A stretch of DNA of 64,000 nucleotides from Thermoplasmatales archaeon UBA509 (lineage in GTDB: Archaea > Thermoplasmatota > Thermoplasmata > Thermoplasmatales > Thermoplasmataceae), in the NCBI GenBank assembly GCA_002498845.1, contig DAJC01000051.1, positions 1-64,000 of the forward strand, in the 5' to 3' direction. Positions within the stretch are counted from its first letter, which is position 1, and each line of letters starts with the position of its first letter. Below the pieces are notes generated by a model that was not told the DNA's origin, made no database searches, and saw only the letters and a list, made by a program, of their open reading frames with translations. Made by a program: the position numbers and the translations under genes. Below, one piece after another: positions 35,382-45,267 of the stretch.

Positions 35382-36535
35382 TGTACCACCCCGTTCAGGA
35401 CCGGTTTGGCAGTCATATTCCAGTACACGTTGTTGTAGATCAGCTTAAGCCAGTAGAATGAGTAACTCTCAGGCATGAATACAGGTTTCTGGGTATAACT
35501 TGATGATATCATTGAAGCCTTGCCCATTCCAGTAAGCATGAGCGCCCCTCCGCTGCCATCATATGTTGCGACAGGTTCTTCTCCCGTGACGGATTGAACA
35601 ATCCTGTCAGAGACCACTATGGCCTGCGCGTCGGCAACGGATCCTGCCTTGGACACCTGCAGGTTGGTTGCATCCCCTATTGCATAAGCATTTTTGTAAC
35701 CCTTGACGTTAAGGGTGTAGCCGTCAACCTGGACCCAGCCCATCTGATCGGCCACTCCTGAAGTTTCCAAAAGCTTGTTTCCCCTGTGCGGCGGGACTAT
35801 TAATGCCAGATCATACGCAATCCTCTCATCCTTCTGCGATACCAATTCCTTTGCTGCCACATCCACCGATTTTAACTGGAATCCAAGATTGCTTTTTATT
35901 CCCTTCTCTCCGAACATCCTGAGGGCTATTTCCGAGATTCCCTGGTCAGGGAAAGCCATTGGCATGGGGTACATATATTCAATCTCAACCTTGTCCCTTA
36001 TTCCTCTGCGCGTGAAGTAGTCGTTCAGCATGAACACAGCCTCAAGAGGTGCAGGGGTGCATTTGTAGGGCATTGAGGAGACTCCAACAACAATGCGTCC
36101 CGACTTGAATTCGTTGATCTTCTTCCTGAGTTCCACCGCTGACTCCAGGCTGTAGAAGTTGTTTGTTCCCTGCTTGAGACCCGGTACGGCATCATAATCA
36201 TACCTTGCTCCGGTTGCAATGACCAGGAAGTCATAATTTATGCTCTGCCTGTCTGTTCTTATGGTTCTGTTCTTCAGGTCAAGGGCCGTGGCAAATTCAG
36301 ATACAAGAGTGACCCCCTCTACCAGCATTCTCGTTTCAGGCTTGTATGTTGATGCTGGCGTCATCATGTCGAATGGAATTTCAAGGAATCCCGGCTGATA
36401 ATAATGACGCTGGCTTCCCTCAACAAGAATTATCTTAACGTCTCCGGCCTTAACCTGCTCCCTCAACCTATAGGCAAGATGGTTCGCTGTGCTGACTCCA
36501 CCACTGCCTCCGCCAACAATTGCTATTGTCTTCAT
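35378..36535 (-). CDS. sulfide:quinone oxidoreductase-like flavoprotein
   Basis: 385 residues of the FCSD/SQR/NDH-2 family. Seen: FAD-binding VGGGSGGVSTANHLAYRL at the start, YYQPGFLEIPFD near 45, VIATGARYDYDAVPGL near 105, MPYKCTPAPLEAVFML near 155 and AIGDATNLQVSKAGSVADAQ near 295 (second FAD motif). The cysteine in YKCTPAP fits the central SQR cysteine, but the second redox cysteine near residue 340-350 is missing, so the catalytic disulfide arrangement may differ. The expected reaction is sulfide oxidation with electrons to the quinone pool. Coupled with DUF1641. Confidence 0.75.
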   Translation of the reverse strand: MKTIAIVGGGSGGVSTANHLAYRLREQVKAGDVKIILVEGSQRHYYQPGFLEIPFDMMTPASTYKPETRMLVEGVTLVSEFATALDLKNRTIRTDRQSINYDFLVIATGARYDYDAVPGLKQGTNNFYSLESAVELRKKINEFKSGRIVVGVSSMPYKCTPAPLEAVFMLNDYFTRRGIRDKVEIEYMYPMPMAFPDQGISEIALRMFGEKGIKSNLGFQLKSVDVAAKELVSQKDERIAYDLALIVPPHRGNKLLETSGVADQMGWVQVDGYTLNVKGYKNAYAIGDATNLQVSKAGSVADAQAIVVSDRIVQSVTGEEPVATYDGSGGALMLTGMGKASMISSSYTQKPVFMPESYSFYWLKLIYNNVYWNMTAKPVLNGVVQ

Positions 36536-36661
36536 TAAATTTCAATGGGGTGATGAAATAATAACTGTACTATGAAATTCTTGGTAAAAAAATAAAATAG
36601 GGCACAAAATTTGGGTAAAAATCCAGGACCTTCATTAATTTACCATGGGTGTGAATGGTTT

Positions 36662-37483
36662 TCATCCGCCATGCTTGAATGCAGGGTAAATAAGCATTCC
36701 ACCATCCACCACAAGGGTTGTGCCCGTAATGTATGATGCCATGTCGCTCACCAGGAATGTCACAGCCTGGGCAATATCCGACGTCTCTCCCATCCTGGGC
36801 ATTGCAATCTTTGTGAGAAGGTCCCTGTAGGTCTCCGGATTTCCCCACACATCCTTATTTATGGGCGTCTTTATTGCACCTGGTGCAACGGCAACTACCC
36901 TGATGCCGGATTCGGACACTTCCTGGGCAAGGGTCTTGGTGAACATGGATAGGCCTGCCTTGGCACTGCCGTATGCTGTATAGCCGGACCATGGCACAAA
37001 TTCATGCACAGACGTTATGTTGATTATTACCCCATGTCCTGCTTTTTTCATCCTTTTCACGGCCTCCCTGGCACAGTAATACGGGCCCATCAGGTTAATG
37101 GCAATGACCCTTTCCCAGTCATCGGGATTGTCGTCACCACATAGTTCCCTTTTTCCATCAATTCCGGCATTGTTCACCAGGATGTCTATGGTTCCGAGCT
37201 TGGTATCTATGCTGGAGAATATGGCTTCCACATCGGACCTGTTTGAAACATCACCGCCAAATACTGCTGCCCTGCCACCATTGTTGTTGATTTCTGCTGC
37301 CAGCTGTTCTGCCTGCAGTTTCTCGGAGTGATAATGAATCGCGACTGCTGCACCAGCTCTTGCCAGGTATTTCGCGATTTCCATTCCCAGGCCTGAGCTT
37401 GATCCTGTGACCAGTGCAATCCTTCCCTTGAGGTCTATGTTTATGCCAGTGCCATAAGACACTTTGCTTTTGTCATCAGCCAT
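36662..37483 (-). CDS. short-chain dehydrogenase/reductase (glucose 1-dehydrogenase-like)
   Basis: 273 residues, classical SDR: cofactor loop TGSSSGLGMEIAKYL near residue 26, NNAGIDGK near 105, catalytic Ser in NITSVHEFVPW near 155 and YTAYGSAKAG (YxxxK) near 167, PGAIKTPIN near 202, and the C-terminal VSDMASYITGTTLVVDGGM. The pattern is that of NAD(P)-dependent sugar or polyol dehydrogenases, with glucose 1-dehydrogenase the closest in feel. The N-terminus has about 17 extra residues. It stands alone on the minus strand; substrate is not certain. Confidence 0.85.
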   Translation of the reverse strand: MADDKSKVSYGTGINIDLKGRIALVTGSSSGLGMEIAKYLARAGAAVAIHYHSEKLQAEQLAAEINNNGGRAAVFGGDVSNRSDVEAIFSSIDTKLGTIDILVNNAGIDGKRELCGDDNPDDWERVIAINLMGPYYCAREAVKRMKKAGHGVIINITSVHEFVPWSGYTAYGSAKAGLSMFTKTLAQEVSESGIRVVAVAPGAIKTPINKDVWGNPETYRDLLTKIAMPRMGETSDIAQAVTFLVSDMASYITGTTLVVDGGMLIYPAFKHGG

Positions 37484-37567
37484 GAAAAGCCATGGCTTTA
37501 TTCAAAATAAGATTAACTGAATGCACCCAATCTGAGCCACAGCCGTTTGAAATATGCGGATATCCTC

Positions 37568-38767
37568 TCATTTCCGTGGCTCAGCAAACAGCTCCCTGTC
37601 ATATGTGCGGCCCGTAATTATCACGGTCAGTCCGGCAATAACTGCAACCGAGAATGCATAGATATAGGAATAGGCCGGGTCTACAAAATAGAGGAATCCC
37701 ATGATTATGTTGGCAGCGAATAGACCAGCGCTCCTGGAGGCAGTAAGCCAGCCCATTCCCTGTCCTATGTTCTCAGAAACCTTTGAGATTATTGTTGGCT
37801 CAAACACTTCGGTAAAGCCGGTTCCAAGGCCAATCACAATTGTGGACGTATAGAATGAGACCAATGGGAGTTTTCCAATAAGGGAAACGGCGTAGAGCAA
37901 TGCACCCATGCCGGCAAGGATATAGCCAAGCAGTCCAAGTGGAAGAGCCTCACGTTTCAGCCTAACGCGCGACATGAGGAATCCTACAGATGCGGATACC
38001 GCCAGGAAAATCGTATAAGTTAATGCACCCAGCAGAATATCTGATGTTACTATGGCTACAGTAAGCACCAGGAAACCCATACTGTAATACCCGAAACCGA
38101 AGAGTGCGGATGAAATAATTACGCCGCTGAAGAACGCCCTGTGTTCTTTTTTCCCATTGACGGATGCTGCACCACCGACGACTCCGGACTTTACCCTGAT
38201 CAGCATCAGTGTTGATACAATAATGGGAATGATCGTGACAATGAATACAGTCCGGAACGGGAAACCAAGGGAGATCATTGAAATGAAGACAAATGTGGCC
38301 AGTATCCCGCCGCCGACATCGAGGCCGTGGAGCAGGCCATACGCCCTCGACCTGTTGCCTTCAGCAACGGATTCACTCATAAGTGTTCTTCTTGCCGGGG
38401 ATCTGAAATTCCTTGCCCACCAGCCACCTGCAAAGATGGCAACTGCCTCATACACAGTGCCCGCGAATCCCGTGAACGATAATATTGGAATCAGGGAATT
38501 TCCAATTATGGCCATTTTTCTGCTTCCGAATCTGGATGCCAGCCTTCCGCCATAATATGCAAAAATTGATCCGATGCCATAGTTAAGGGCTTCAGCAATT
38601 CCATAATAATACACGGGCGCCTTGAGGATAAGCACAATAAAGAGCGGAAAGCCAACGATCACTGCCTGGTACCCGAAATCGGCGAAAAACGCTGATAATG
38701 AAATGTACCAGACATTTACCGGTAAAGCTCTACCTTCAGAGTTAGGCATTTTATCAACTCCTGACAT
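37568..38767 (-). CDS. MFS transporter
   Basis: 399 residues with about 12 helices. YYGGRLASRFGSRKMAIIGN near residue 75 is the MFS loop motif, and NFRSPARRTLMSESVAEGNR and AYGLLHGLDVGGG near 125-150 resemble archaeal drug/metabolite exporters. ATG 38749 (MPNSEGRALP) is an alternative start. No neighbour points to a substrate. Confidence 0.78.
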   Translation of the reverse strand: MSGVDKMPNSEGRALPVNVWYISLSAFFADFGYQAVIVGFPLFIVLILKAPVYYYGIAEALNYGIGSIFAYYGGRLASRFGSRKMAIIGNSLIPILSFTGFAGTVYEAVAIFAGGWWARNFRSPARRTLMSESVAEGNRSRAYGLLHGLDVGGGILATFVFISMISLGFPFRTVFIVTIIPIIVSTLMLIRVKSGVVGGAASVNGKKEHRAFFSGVIISSALFGFGYYSMGFLVLTVAIVTSDILLGALTYTIFLAVSASVGFLMSRVRLKREALPLGLLGYILAGMGALLYAVSLIGKLPLVSFYTSTIVIGLGTGFTEVFEPTIISKVSENIGQGMGWLTASRSAGLFAANIIMGFLYFVDPAYSYIYAFSVAVIAGLTVIITGRTYDRELFAEPRK

Positions 38768-39074
38768 GGCCCCATACCTTCTTCACATATCCACCAGGCA
38801 CCAACATACTCGCTAACAGCTGCATGATGCAGGATCACAAGCTGATGCAGTGGAACCATATGCAGCATATTCAACGGCATGATTCCAGGGTACCTCCATT
38901 GGGGCATTTTCTCCTGAAAGGCATGCCTGCAGTCATGTCAATAGCAAATTGTACTTTATCCTTTAGATTCAATATCCTGGCATGACTTGGCCTGCCTGTA
39001 GTGTGCCTGGACCGAAAATGCGCATTTAATGAACTGGAAACCAAGCCTATAATACGTTGAAGAGATATGATTCC

Positions 39075-40028
39075 ATGGCAAACACTGAGAAAATCGACAT
39101 ATTCAACCACATTTATCCGGAGAGATACTTCAACTTCTTTTCCAAACGCCCTGCAATGATGGAGGAACAGGCAACAAGGTTACCGGAACTTGTGAACATG
39201 AAGGACAGAATCAGGGTCATGGACAGGCTGCACATAAGCAGGGAGATTATTTCCCTGGCCCTTCCCGATATTGATGATCTTGAGGTCAGCGCGGAAAAAT
39301 CGATTGAGGTCATGAGGGCAGCCAACGACGGCATGCACGAGACCGCAAACCAGAGCGAGGGGAGATTCCTTGCAATTGGAACAGTATCACTCGCAGATCC
39401 GGATGCAGCCATAGCCGAAGCCACAAGATGCATCAGGGAACTGAGGATGCCGGGTATCCAGATTGTTTCCAATGTCCATGGCGAACCCCTGGGTTCACCG
39501 AGGCTTGAACCCTTCTACAGCGCAATGGAGGATTTGGGGAAACCTGTCTGGATTCATCCGACATTCATGAGGCAGGCTTATCCATGGCTGAGAGAATACA
39601 ATACCGGCATTATGGTGGGATGGGACTTTGATACAACGCTGGCATTGATACATCTCGTTGGATCCGGCGTTACTGCGAGGCACAGGAAACTGAAATTCGT
39701 AATACATCATCTTGGATCTCTTGTGCCATTGCTCGGCGGAAGGATTTCAACATTCCTGGACAATAACAACCCGGGCAAGAAACAGGAAGAGAATTCTAAA
39801 TCCCTTGCATACCTAAAATCATTCTATGTTGACACGGCTGAGGGGATGGCATTGCCATGGTTGCGAAGTGCGCTGGAGTTCTTCGGTACTGACCACATCA
39901 TGTTCGGGACTGATTTTCCGTGGGGGGATTCCGACCAGATAATAAGGAACATAGAATCACTCGATATCAGTGAGGATGATAAGAAGGAAATCTTCAGCGG
40001 GAACGCGAAGAAGATCCTTGGCCTCTGA
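39075..40028 (+). CDS. amidohydrolase_2-type TIM-barrel enzyme (ACMSD/decarboxylase-like)
   Basis: 317 residues. Metal-site pieces of the PF04909 family are seen: IFNHIYPERYF at residue 7, VWIHPTFM near 160, FVIHHLGSLVPLLGGRI near 205 and FGTDFPWGD near 280. The first motif, normally HxH, is FxH here, so one metal ligand is missing or replaced. Family members are metal-dependent decarboxylases or hydrolases of aromatic or lactone compounds. ATG 39075 is chosen because a TATA-like ctataata stands about 26 bases upstream. The gene is monocistronic. Confidence 0.75.
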   Translation: MANTEKIDIFNHIYPERYFNFFSKRPAMMEEQATRLPELVNMKDRIRVMDRLHISREIISLALPDIDDLEVSAEKSIEVMRAANDGMHETANQSEGRFLAIGTVSLADPDAAIAEATRCIRELRMPGIQIVSNVHGEPLGSPRLEPFYSAMEDLGKPVWIHPTFMRQAYPWLREYNTGIMVGWDFDTTLALIHLVGSGVTARHRKLKFVIHHLGSLVPLLGGRISTFLDNNNPGKKQEENSKSLAYLKSFYVDTAEGMALPWLRSALEFFGTDHIMFGTDFPWGDSDQIIRNIESLDISEDDKKEIFSGNAKKILGL

Positions 40029-40174
40029 CCTGGAACTTCCTCCTGTTATCTTCCAGGATCTTTGCGACCACATTTACTGTTAGACCATATTTTCAAAAAA
40101 TCTGCCGTCTCCGACAGATCCGGGGTTCCTGGATAAACAGGGAAAAATTAATTGAAGCCTAAGGATACACACAT

Positions 40175-40666
40175 ATGGATATCCTCTTTCTGGTAATACT
40201 GTGGATACACGCCTTTACAGCCCTTTTCTTCGTGGGTGGTTCCTTTTTCATATGGATTGTGGTCTGGCCTGCCACATTCAGGATTTCGGATGACGAGAAG
40301 GTCAGGACAAAGATCCTCGGCCATATCGGTAGGATATTCGGAACTGCAACAGATATCTCAGTTGGAATACTTATTGTGACGGGACTTTACCTGGGCTATG
40401 AATATCTTCCCACACTGTCAGATCTCACCACTACTACCGGGGGAGAGCTTCTTCTCGCAAAGGGAATCATTGTTGTCATAATGCTTGTGCTGATGTACGC
40501 CAATAACATTTATCACGGAAAGAAACTTGTCAGGCTCTCACAGGAGGGGAAGTTTGACGAGATGAAAAGAATCAGGCGCATCACGCATATGGCATCATTC
40601 ATAACTCTTGGCCTGATGGTTGTCATAGTGCTCATTGCATTCACGCTGCCCTTTTACTATCCCTGA
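40175..40666 (+). CDS. CopD-like four-helix membrane protein
   Basis: 163 residues with four membrane helices. ILWIHAFTALFFVGGSFFIW at the N-terminus, LGHIGRIFGTATDISVGILI in the middle and ITHMASFITLGLMVVIVLIA at the end carry the histidines (H13, H50, H137 roughly) seen in CopD/DUF2269-type proteins, which may bind haem or copper. The start ATG is about 28 bases after a TATA-like aaaattaatt. Function unknown. Confidence 0.6.
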   Translation: MDILFLVILWIHAFTALFFVGGSFFIWIVVWPATFRISDDEKVRTKILGHIGRIFGTATDISVGILIVTGLYLGYEYLPTLSDLTTTTGGELLLAKGIIVVIMLVLMYANNIYHGKKLVRLSQEGKFDEMKRIRRITHMASFITLGLMVVIVLIAFTLPFYYP

Positions 40667-40795
40667 TGGCAAAAATGGCGCATCTTGAGGCTCCCTCTTA
40701 CGTTACGACAGTTTTGATGCTGTTCAGCATGTAATATCATCTGGGATGTGTGGACGTGGCAAATTTCATTACACAGTGTTTGCTGATCATGTGGA

Positions 40796-42145
40796 ATGAA
40801 TATAGCCTTCAGCCGTGGTACGCTTATCCTGAACGAAGTTCAGGGAAATGTTCCCCCATACATTGTGTACGATGACCGGATTGGGGCATACCGCACCGAG
40901 GCTTTCAGGTATTCACAGGTCGTGAAAAAGTTTCCAGATGCAAGGGATGATGTCTTCAGCTCCTCATCTGTAAATGTCAGGCACAGTGAAACCCTGAGAC
41001 CCTACCAGAAAAAAGCTGTGGATCTCTGGGCAGCTAACCAGAATGCAGGGGTTGTTGTTCTTCCAACTGCAGCAGGAAAAACTCATATAGGGATTGAGGC
41101 AATTGCGCGCCTTTCCACAACAACACTTGTGGTTGCACCCACAATTGAACTTGTCCAGCAATGGAGGGACAAGCTTTCCAGGACATTCGGCGTAAAAGTT
41201 GGGCAGATTGGTGGAGGAGAGAAGGATATAGAGGATATTTCAGTTAGCACATATGATTCCGCCTACCTGATGGCAGAATCCCTGGGAAACAGATTCAGGT
41301 TCCTGCTTGTGGACGAGGTGCATCATCTTGCATCGGAACGTTATCTGGAAATAGCGAAAATGTACGCTTCCCCTTACAGGATGGGATTGACCGCGACATA
41401 CGAAAGAACGGACATGCTGCACGAGAATCTGGAGGAGGTGATGGGTGGAAAGATCTTTGAACTGGGATATGAGGAACTTACGGAGTACCTCTCAGATTAT
41501 GATATAATAAGGATACCCGTAGATCTTGAACCAGAGGAGGAGGAAGAATATGAAAGGAACCGGAATATATTCATCAGTTATCTCAGGCGCCATCGCATAA
41601 CGCTCAGGGGTCCGTGGGATTTTGAAAAGTTCATCCTCTCTTCGTGGAATCCTGAGGGCCGGGAGGCACTTCTTGCCTGGCGAACGGCCAGGGAAATTGC
41701 ATTCAACGCCCGGGTTAAGGTCGATACGGTCAGGTATGTCCTTTCAAAGCACAGGAACCAGAAGACCATCATCTTTTCAGAGGATACTGACACAGCCTAC
41801 ATGATATCCAAGGAGTTCCTGATTCCATGCATAACGTATCTGACTCCCGGGCCGGAGCGGAAGGAATATCTGGAAATGTTCAAAGCAGGGAGGGTTACGG
41901 CACTGGCCACTTCCAGGGTTCTTGACGAAGGTATAGACGTGCCGGATGCCAGCGTTGGGATTGTCCTGAGCGGATCAGGCAGCACCCGGCAGTTCAGGCA
42001 GAGGCTCGGAAGATTGCTCCGCCCATCCGGTGAAAAACATTCTGTGCTATACGAGATCGTTGCCAAGGGCACTTCAGAGTATGGAACTTCCAAAAGGAGG
42101 CGAAAAGGTGTTCCCAGTTCAACTGATGACAGTTCGCAAAAGTAA
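40796..42145 (+). CDS. xpb: XPB/Rad25-type DNA helicase
   Basis: 449 residues, superfamily 2. Short N-terminal damage-recognition-like domain (to about 60), then LRPYQKKAVDLW, Walker A LPTAAGKTHIG near 87, VAPTIELVQQW, Walker B LLVDEVHHL near 170, GLTATYERTDM near 197, and in the second RecA domain TIIFSEDTD, ATSRVLDEGIDVPDAS and RQFRQRLGRLLRP. Archaeal XPB unwinds or translocates on DNA in nucleotide excision repair and works with the Bax1 nuclease, encoded directly downstream with a 38-base overlap. Confidence 0.92.
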   Translation: MNIAFSRGTLILNEVQGNVPPYIVYDDRIGAYRTEAFRYSQVVKKFPDARDDVFSSSSVNVRHSETLRPYQKKAVDLWAANQNAGVVVLPTAAGKTHIGIEAIARLSTTTLVVAPTIELVQQWRDKLSRTFGVKVGQIGGGEKDIEDISVSTYDSAYLMAESLGNRFRFLLVDEVHHLASERYLEIAKMYASPYRMGLTATYERTDMLHENLEEVMGGKIFELGYEELTEYLSDYDIIRIPVDLEPEEEEEYERNRNIFISYLRRHRITLRGPWDFEKFILSSWNPEGREALLAWRTAREIAFNARVKVDTVRYVLSKHRNQKTIIFSEDTDTAYMISKEFLIPCITYLTPGPERKEYLEMFKAGRVTALATSRVLDEGIDVPDASVGIVLSGSGSTRQFRQRLGRLLRPSGEKHSVLYEIVAKGTSEYGTSKRRRKGVPSSTDDSSQK

Positions 42146-43436
42146 GAACGGTGTGGTGAGGTCCGTATTTCTGACCAGCGAGAACAGCAATTATGCCACG
42201 TCCGTTATTGATCTGTTTCACAAATCCCTTGGAAAAAGAAGAAAGGAAATCGAGAATGAGATAAAGCTCCTGGAGCTGAAGTCACAGAACCCCAAGATTG
42301 TCAGGGGGCTGGCACTTCTCATGTTCAGACTGTCCCGGTTGGATCCTCCCTCGTTCCTGGATCCGATGAAGGTGAGAAAAGCAATCTTCTCCAGTGCCAG
42401 AACACCACCGGTTGCTCCAGAGGAAAGAGACGACCTCATTGCCCGGATTGCTGCTGAGATGGATGTTTCCCCCAGTGAGATCTCAAAGGCAATGTATGCA
42501 GACAAGGAGGATGAGCAGATCCTTGTTTCGGTGCCGGATATCACGCCAGATGATCTGTCGGCAAGATACAATCTTGAGCAGGTTGAAACCGTGATGCTCA
42601 AGACATCCTCAATCGTCATCACAACAACAATGAACCATGCAAGATTTGAGAGGCGCATTCGGAGCCTAGGCCTGCTTTACAGGATCAGTGATGAGAACGG
42701 AATTTACAGGATCGAAGTCAGCGGGCCACTGTCCATCATTGAGCACAGCGACAGGTACGGATCACGGATTGCCATGTTGATGAGATATCTCTTCCATTAT
42801 TCCGACTGGCAGGTGCAGGCCACCGTGAAGCTCAAGAACGGCGACGAGAAATCGGACTACTCATATTTCCTTGACGATGCTGCGGTAGAACTCCTGACAT
42901 CACGTGAACCCACCCATGAATCGGGGAAAGATCGTATACTGTCTGAAACCCCGTCTCCCATAAAGGTCGCAGGCAAAGCCATCTTTCCGGATTATTCCGT
43001 TGCAATCAATGATACAACAGTATCAATATTCATCACACGCCCCAATTACTTCGGTGAGGATCAGGCAATGGTAACAGGAATTGCCAGGGAAGGCCATCAG
43101 GCTGAGCTGTTCTGCATACTGGAGAAGGGAGAGAAGTGCCCTCCAGGTGCCCACTGCTTCAGGGATGAGCTGGACCGGCATGCAGTGGTGGACTACCTGA
43201 AAGCCAGGCTTACGAAGCGTGAGGTCCCAGCAAAACCCGCAGAAAGGCCAGAAGAGAAGCCTACCCACGTGAATCAGGATGTACCTGAGAAAGTCCTGCA
43301 GCACCTGCATTCACTGTACCCGGATTCCCAGGCCATGGTTGACTACCTTGAATTCATGGGCTTCGACCCTTCCGAGGCACTGCAGAAGGCAGGGTTCACC
43401 ATAAAGTGGAAAGGGCTGCGCATAATTGTTGAATGA
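42108..43436 (+). CDS. bax1: Bax1 nuclease, XPB partner (DUF790)
   Basis: 442 residues. The start is GTG at 42108 (VFPVQLMTVRKSKNGVVRSV), which matches the typical DUF790 beginning and has AAGGAGG at 42094-42100; the frame is open further to 42030 but that part is XPB antiframe. C-terminal nuclease region: SPIKVAGKAIFPDYSVAINDT, with the Asp of the PD-like motif, and VSIFITRPNYFGE. Bax1 is an endonuclease that cuts at the XPB-made bubble in archaeal repair. The GTG lies inside the 3' end of xpb, so the two are translationally coupled. Confidence 0.9.
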   Translation: MFPVQLMTVRKSKNGVVRSVFLTSENSNYATSVIDLFHKSLGKRRKEIENEIKLLELKSQNPKIVRGLALLMFRLSRLDPPSFLDPMKVRKAIFSSARTPPVAPEERDDLIARIAAEMDVSPSEISKAMYADKEDEQILVSVPDITPDDLSARYNLEQVETVMLKTSSIVITTTMNHARFERRIRSLGLLYRISDENGIYRIEVSGPLSIIEHSDRYGSRIAMLMRYLFHYSDWQVQATVKLKNGDEKSDYSYFLDDAAVELLTSREPTHESGKDRILSETPSPIKVAGKAIFPDYSVAINDTTVSIFITRPNYFGEDQAMVTGIAREGHQAELFCILEKGEKCPPGAHCFRDELDRHAVVDYLKARLTKREVPAKPAERPEEKPTHVNQDVPEKVLQHLHSLYPDSQAMVDYLEFMGFDPSEALQKAGFTIKWKGLRIIVE

Positions 43437-43495
43437 GAATAGGTGCAGTTAACGAAACACGCTTTCTTAAGTACTGTCTTTGACATTATCATGGC

Positions 43496-45139
43496 ATGAG
43501 GTTTGACTTTTCGCGTATATTCCTGAGCAGCAACGTGAACTTTTATTCGGACGATGGACCCATGCAGAGGGTACTTGAGTTTCTGAAATACAGAGGAAGA
43601 GATGAACTGAGCTCCCTTGGAAAATATGTATCCAGTGAAATGGTGGAAGAAGCCATGTTCATTGATCATTATTCCAAGCCTGTCCTGCAGACGTGGGATG
43701 TGCTTGACGAAAGGATGGATGGCGTATGGATATCGCCGTCACATGTGCATGTGATAGATCGGCTTCAGTCATTCGGTGTGATTTCCAGGCCCATACTGGA
43801 GAAGGACCTCATGCATCACTTCATTTCCGGGTACCTCATTTCCGATTCCGGGCTTTTCTGCACCCTGACACTGACAATGCAGACAGCCTATGCACTGCAA
43901 AAATATGGCAATGACCATGTCAGGAATACCTATCTGAACAGGTTCATTTCCCATGAAAACCCCTGGCTTGGCGCAACATACTACACTGAAATACAGGGAG
44001 GCAGTGATCTTGGTGCCAACAGAACCGTTGCTGTTCCCGATGGAGATGCGTGGAGAATAACCGGATCAGACAAGTATTTTGCAAGCAACTCCGGCCTGGC
44101 AGATGCTTCAGTGGTGACAGCCAGAATCCAGGGGGCACCACAGGGTGCCAAGGGAATATCCACATTCTTTGTCCCAGCCCTGGATTCCAACGGAAACCCA
44201 AACTACAGGATACGCAGGCTGAAGGACAAGCTTGGCACAATTGCCGTTCCCACAGGCGAGGTGGAACTGGATCATTCGGAAGGGTACCTTCTTGGTGACC
44301 TGCAGACTGGCATATACATCGCAATGGAAATTCTCACAGTTTCAAGGATAGATGATGCAATCGCAGCTGTTGGCATTGCCAGGAAAGCACTCTGGGAAGC
44401 TTACAGATATGCCCAGAAACGGGAAGCCTTCGGAAAGGCACTGAGCAATCACCCGCTGGTGCAGAGGGATCTTGTTGAAATGGAGGCGGAAGTCGAGGCA
44501 TCCATGGCAATCTCCATCCTTTCAGCCAGCCTTTTCTCCGGCGTATGGGATGTCAGGCCACCTTATTCAAGGGAATATCATTTTGCAAGGACACTTTCAC
44601 ACATGGCAAAGAACCTTGCCTCATGGTCCAGTGATTATGTAACAAGATACGCTATGGAACTTCTTGGAGGCAAGGGATTCCTGCATGAATTTCCCATTGA
44701 GAAGTTCCACAGGGATTCAATTGTAACATCCATATGGGAGGGAACAAGCAATATACAGGCCCTGGATCTTCTTGAGGTGCTCCTGAAGAAGGAGATGCTG
44801 AAGGATCTCCGGGAGTACCTGTCAAAGTTGCTTGAGGAAATAAGCGATAAGGGCATCCGATCCACAATGGACGATATGGTCAGGGATTCATTCAGCAGAG
44901 CCGCAAATTACCTCTCTTCAGAACAGAGGGAGTTTTATGCAAAGGATGTACTTGATCTGCTGGCAACCACAACCGCGTCAGTGCTGCTGTACGCAGTGGC
45001 ATTCAAGACAGGCGATACAGGCATGAGGATGATTGCTACAGTCTACAGGTGGAAGCACTTTGACCCGGAACGAAAGGAACCGGAAATCTATAAATTCGCA
45101 CTGAAGCACATGGAATGGATGGCACACAGTTCCCCATAA
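43496..45139 (+). CDS. acyl-CoA dehydrogenase family protein (AidB-like)
   Basis: 547 residues, longer than ordinary acyl-CoA dehydrogenases (about 380), in the AidB subfamily range. Seen: GATYYTEIQGGSDLGANRTV near 170 (FAD site), TFFVPALDSNGNP, RRLKDKLGTIAVPTGEVELD near 240, AYRYAQKREAFGKALSNHPL near 305 and IWEGTSNIQALDLLEV near 410, the C-terminal FAD/acyl signature. About 120 residues follow that AidB-type proteins use in tetramer or DNA contacts. It follows bax1 by 60 bases on the same strand, so a DNA-damage link is possible, but lipid oxidation is equally possible. Confidence 0.82.
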   Translation: MRFDFSRIFLSSNVNFYSDDGPMQRVLEFLKYRGRDELSSLGKYVSSEMVEEAMFIDHYSKPVLQTWDVLDERMDGVWISPSHVHVIDRLQSFGVISRPILEKDLMHHFISGYLISDSGLFCTLTLTMQTAYALQKYGNDHVRNTYLNRFISHENPWLGATYYTEIQGGSDLGANRTVAVPDGDAWRITGSDKYFASNSGLADASVVTARIQGAPQGAKGISTFFVPALDSNGNPNYRIRRLKDKLGTIAVPTGEVELDHSEGYLLGDLQTGIYIAMEILTVSRIDDAIAAVGIARKALWEAYRYAQKREAFGKALSNHPLVQRDLVEMEAEVEASMAISILSASLFSGVWDVRPPYSREYHFARTLSHMAKNLASWSSDYVTRYAMELLGGKGFLHEFPIEKFHRDSIVTSIWEGTSNIQALDLLEVLLKKEMLKDLREYLSKLLEEISDKGIRSTMDDMVRDSFSRAANYLSSEQREFYAKDVLDLLATTTASVLLYAVAFKTGDTGMRMIATVYRWKHFDPERKEPEIYKFALKHMEWMAHSSP

Positions 45140-45267
45140 AAGGATGATTGCTGGGGGTCATGCCGAGTATGCTGCCCCTGATTCCATGCATTCATGTCTC
45201 CATTACATTTCGGCATGGCGGTCCCCAGGACGCAATAGGTTTTTAGTCATCAAGCAGTTTTCTTTCC

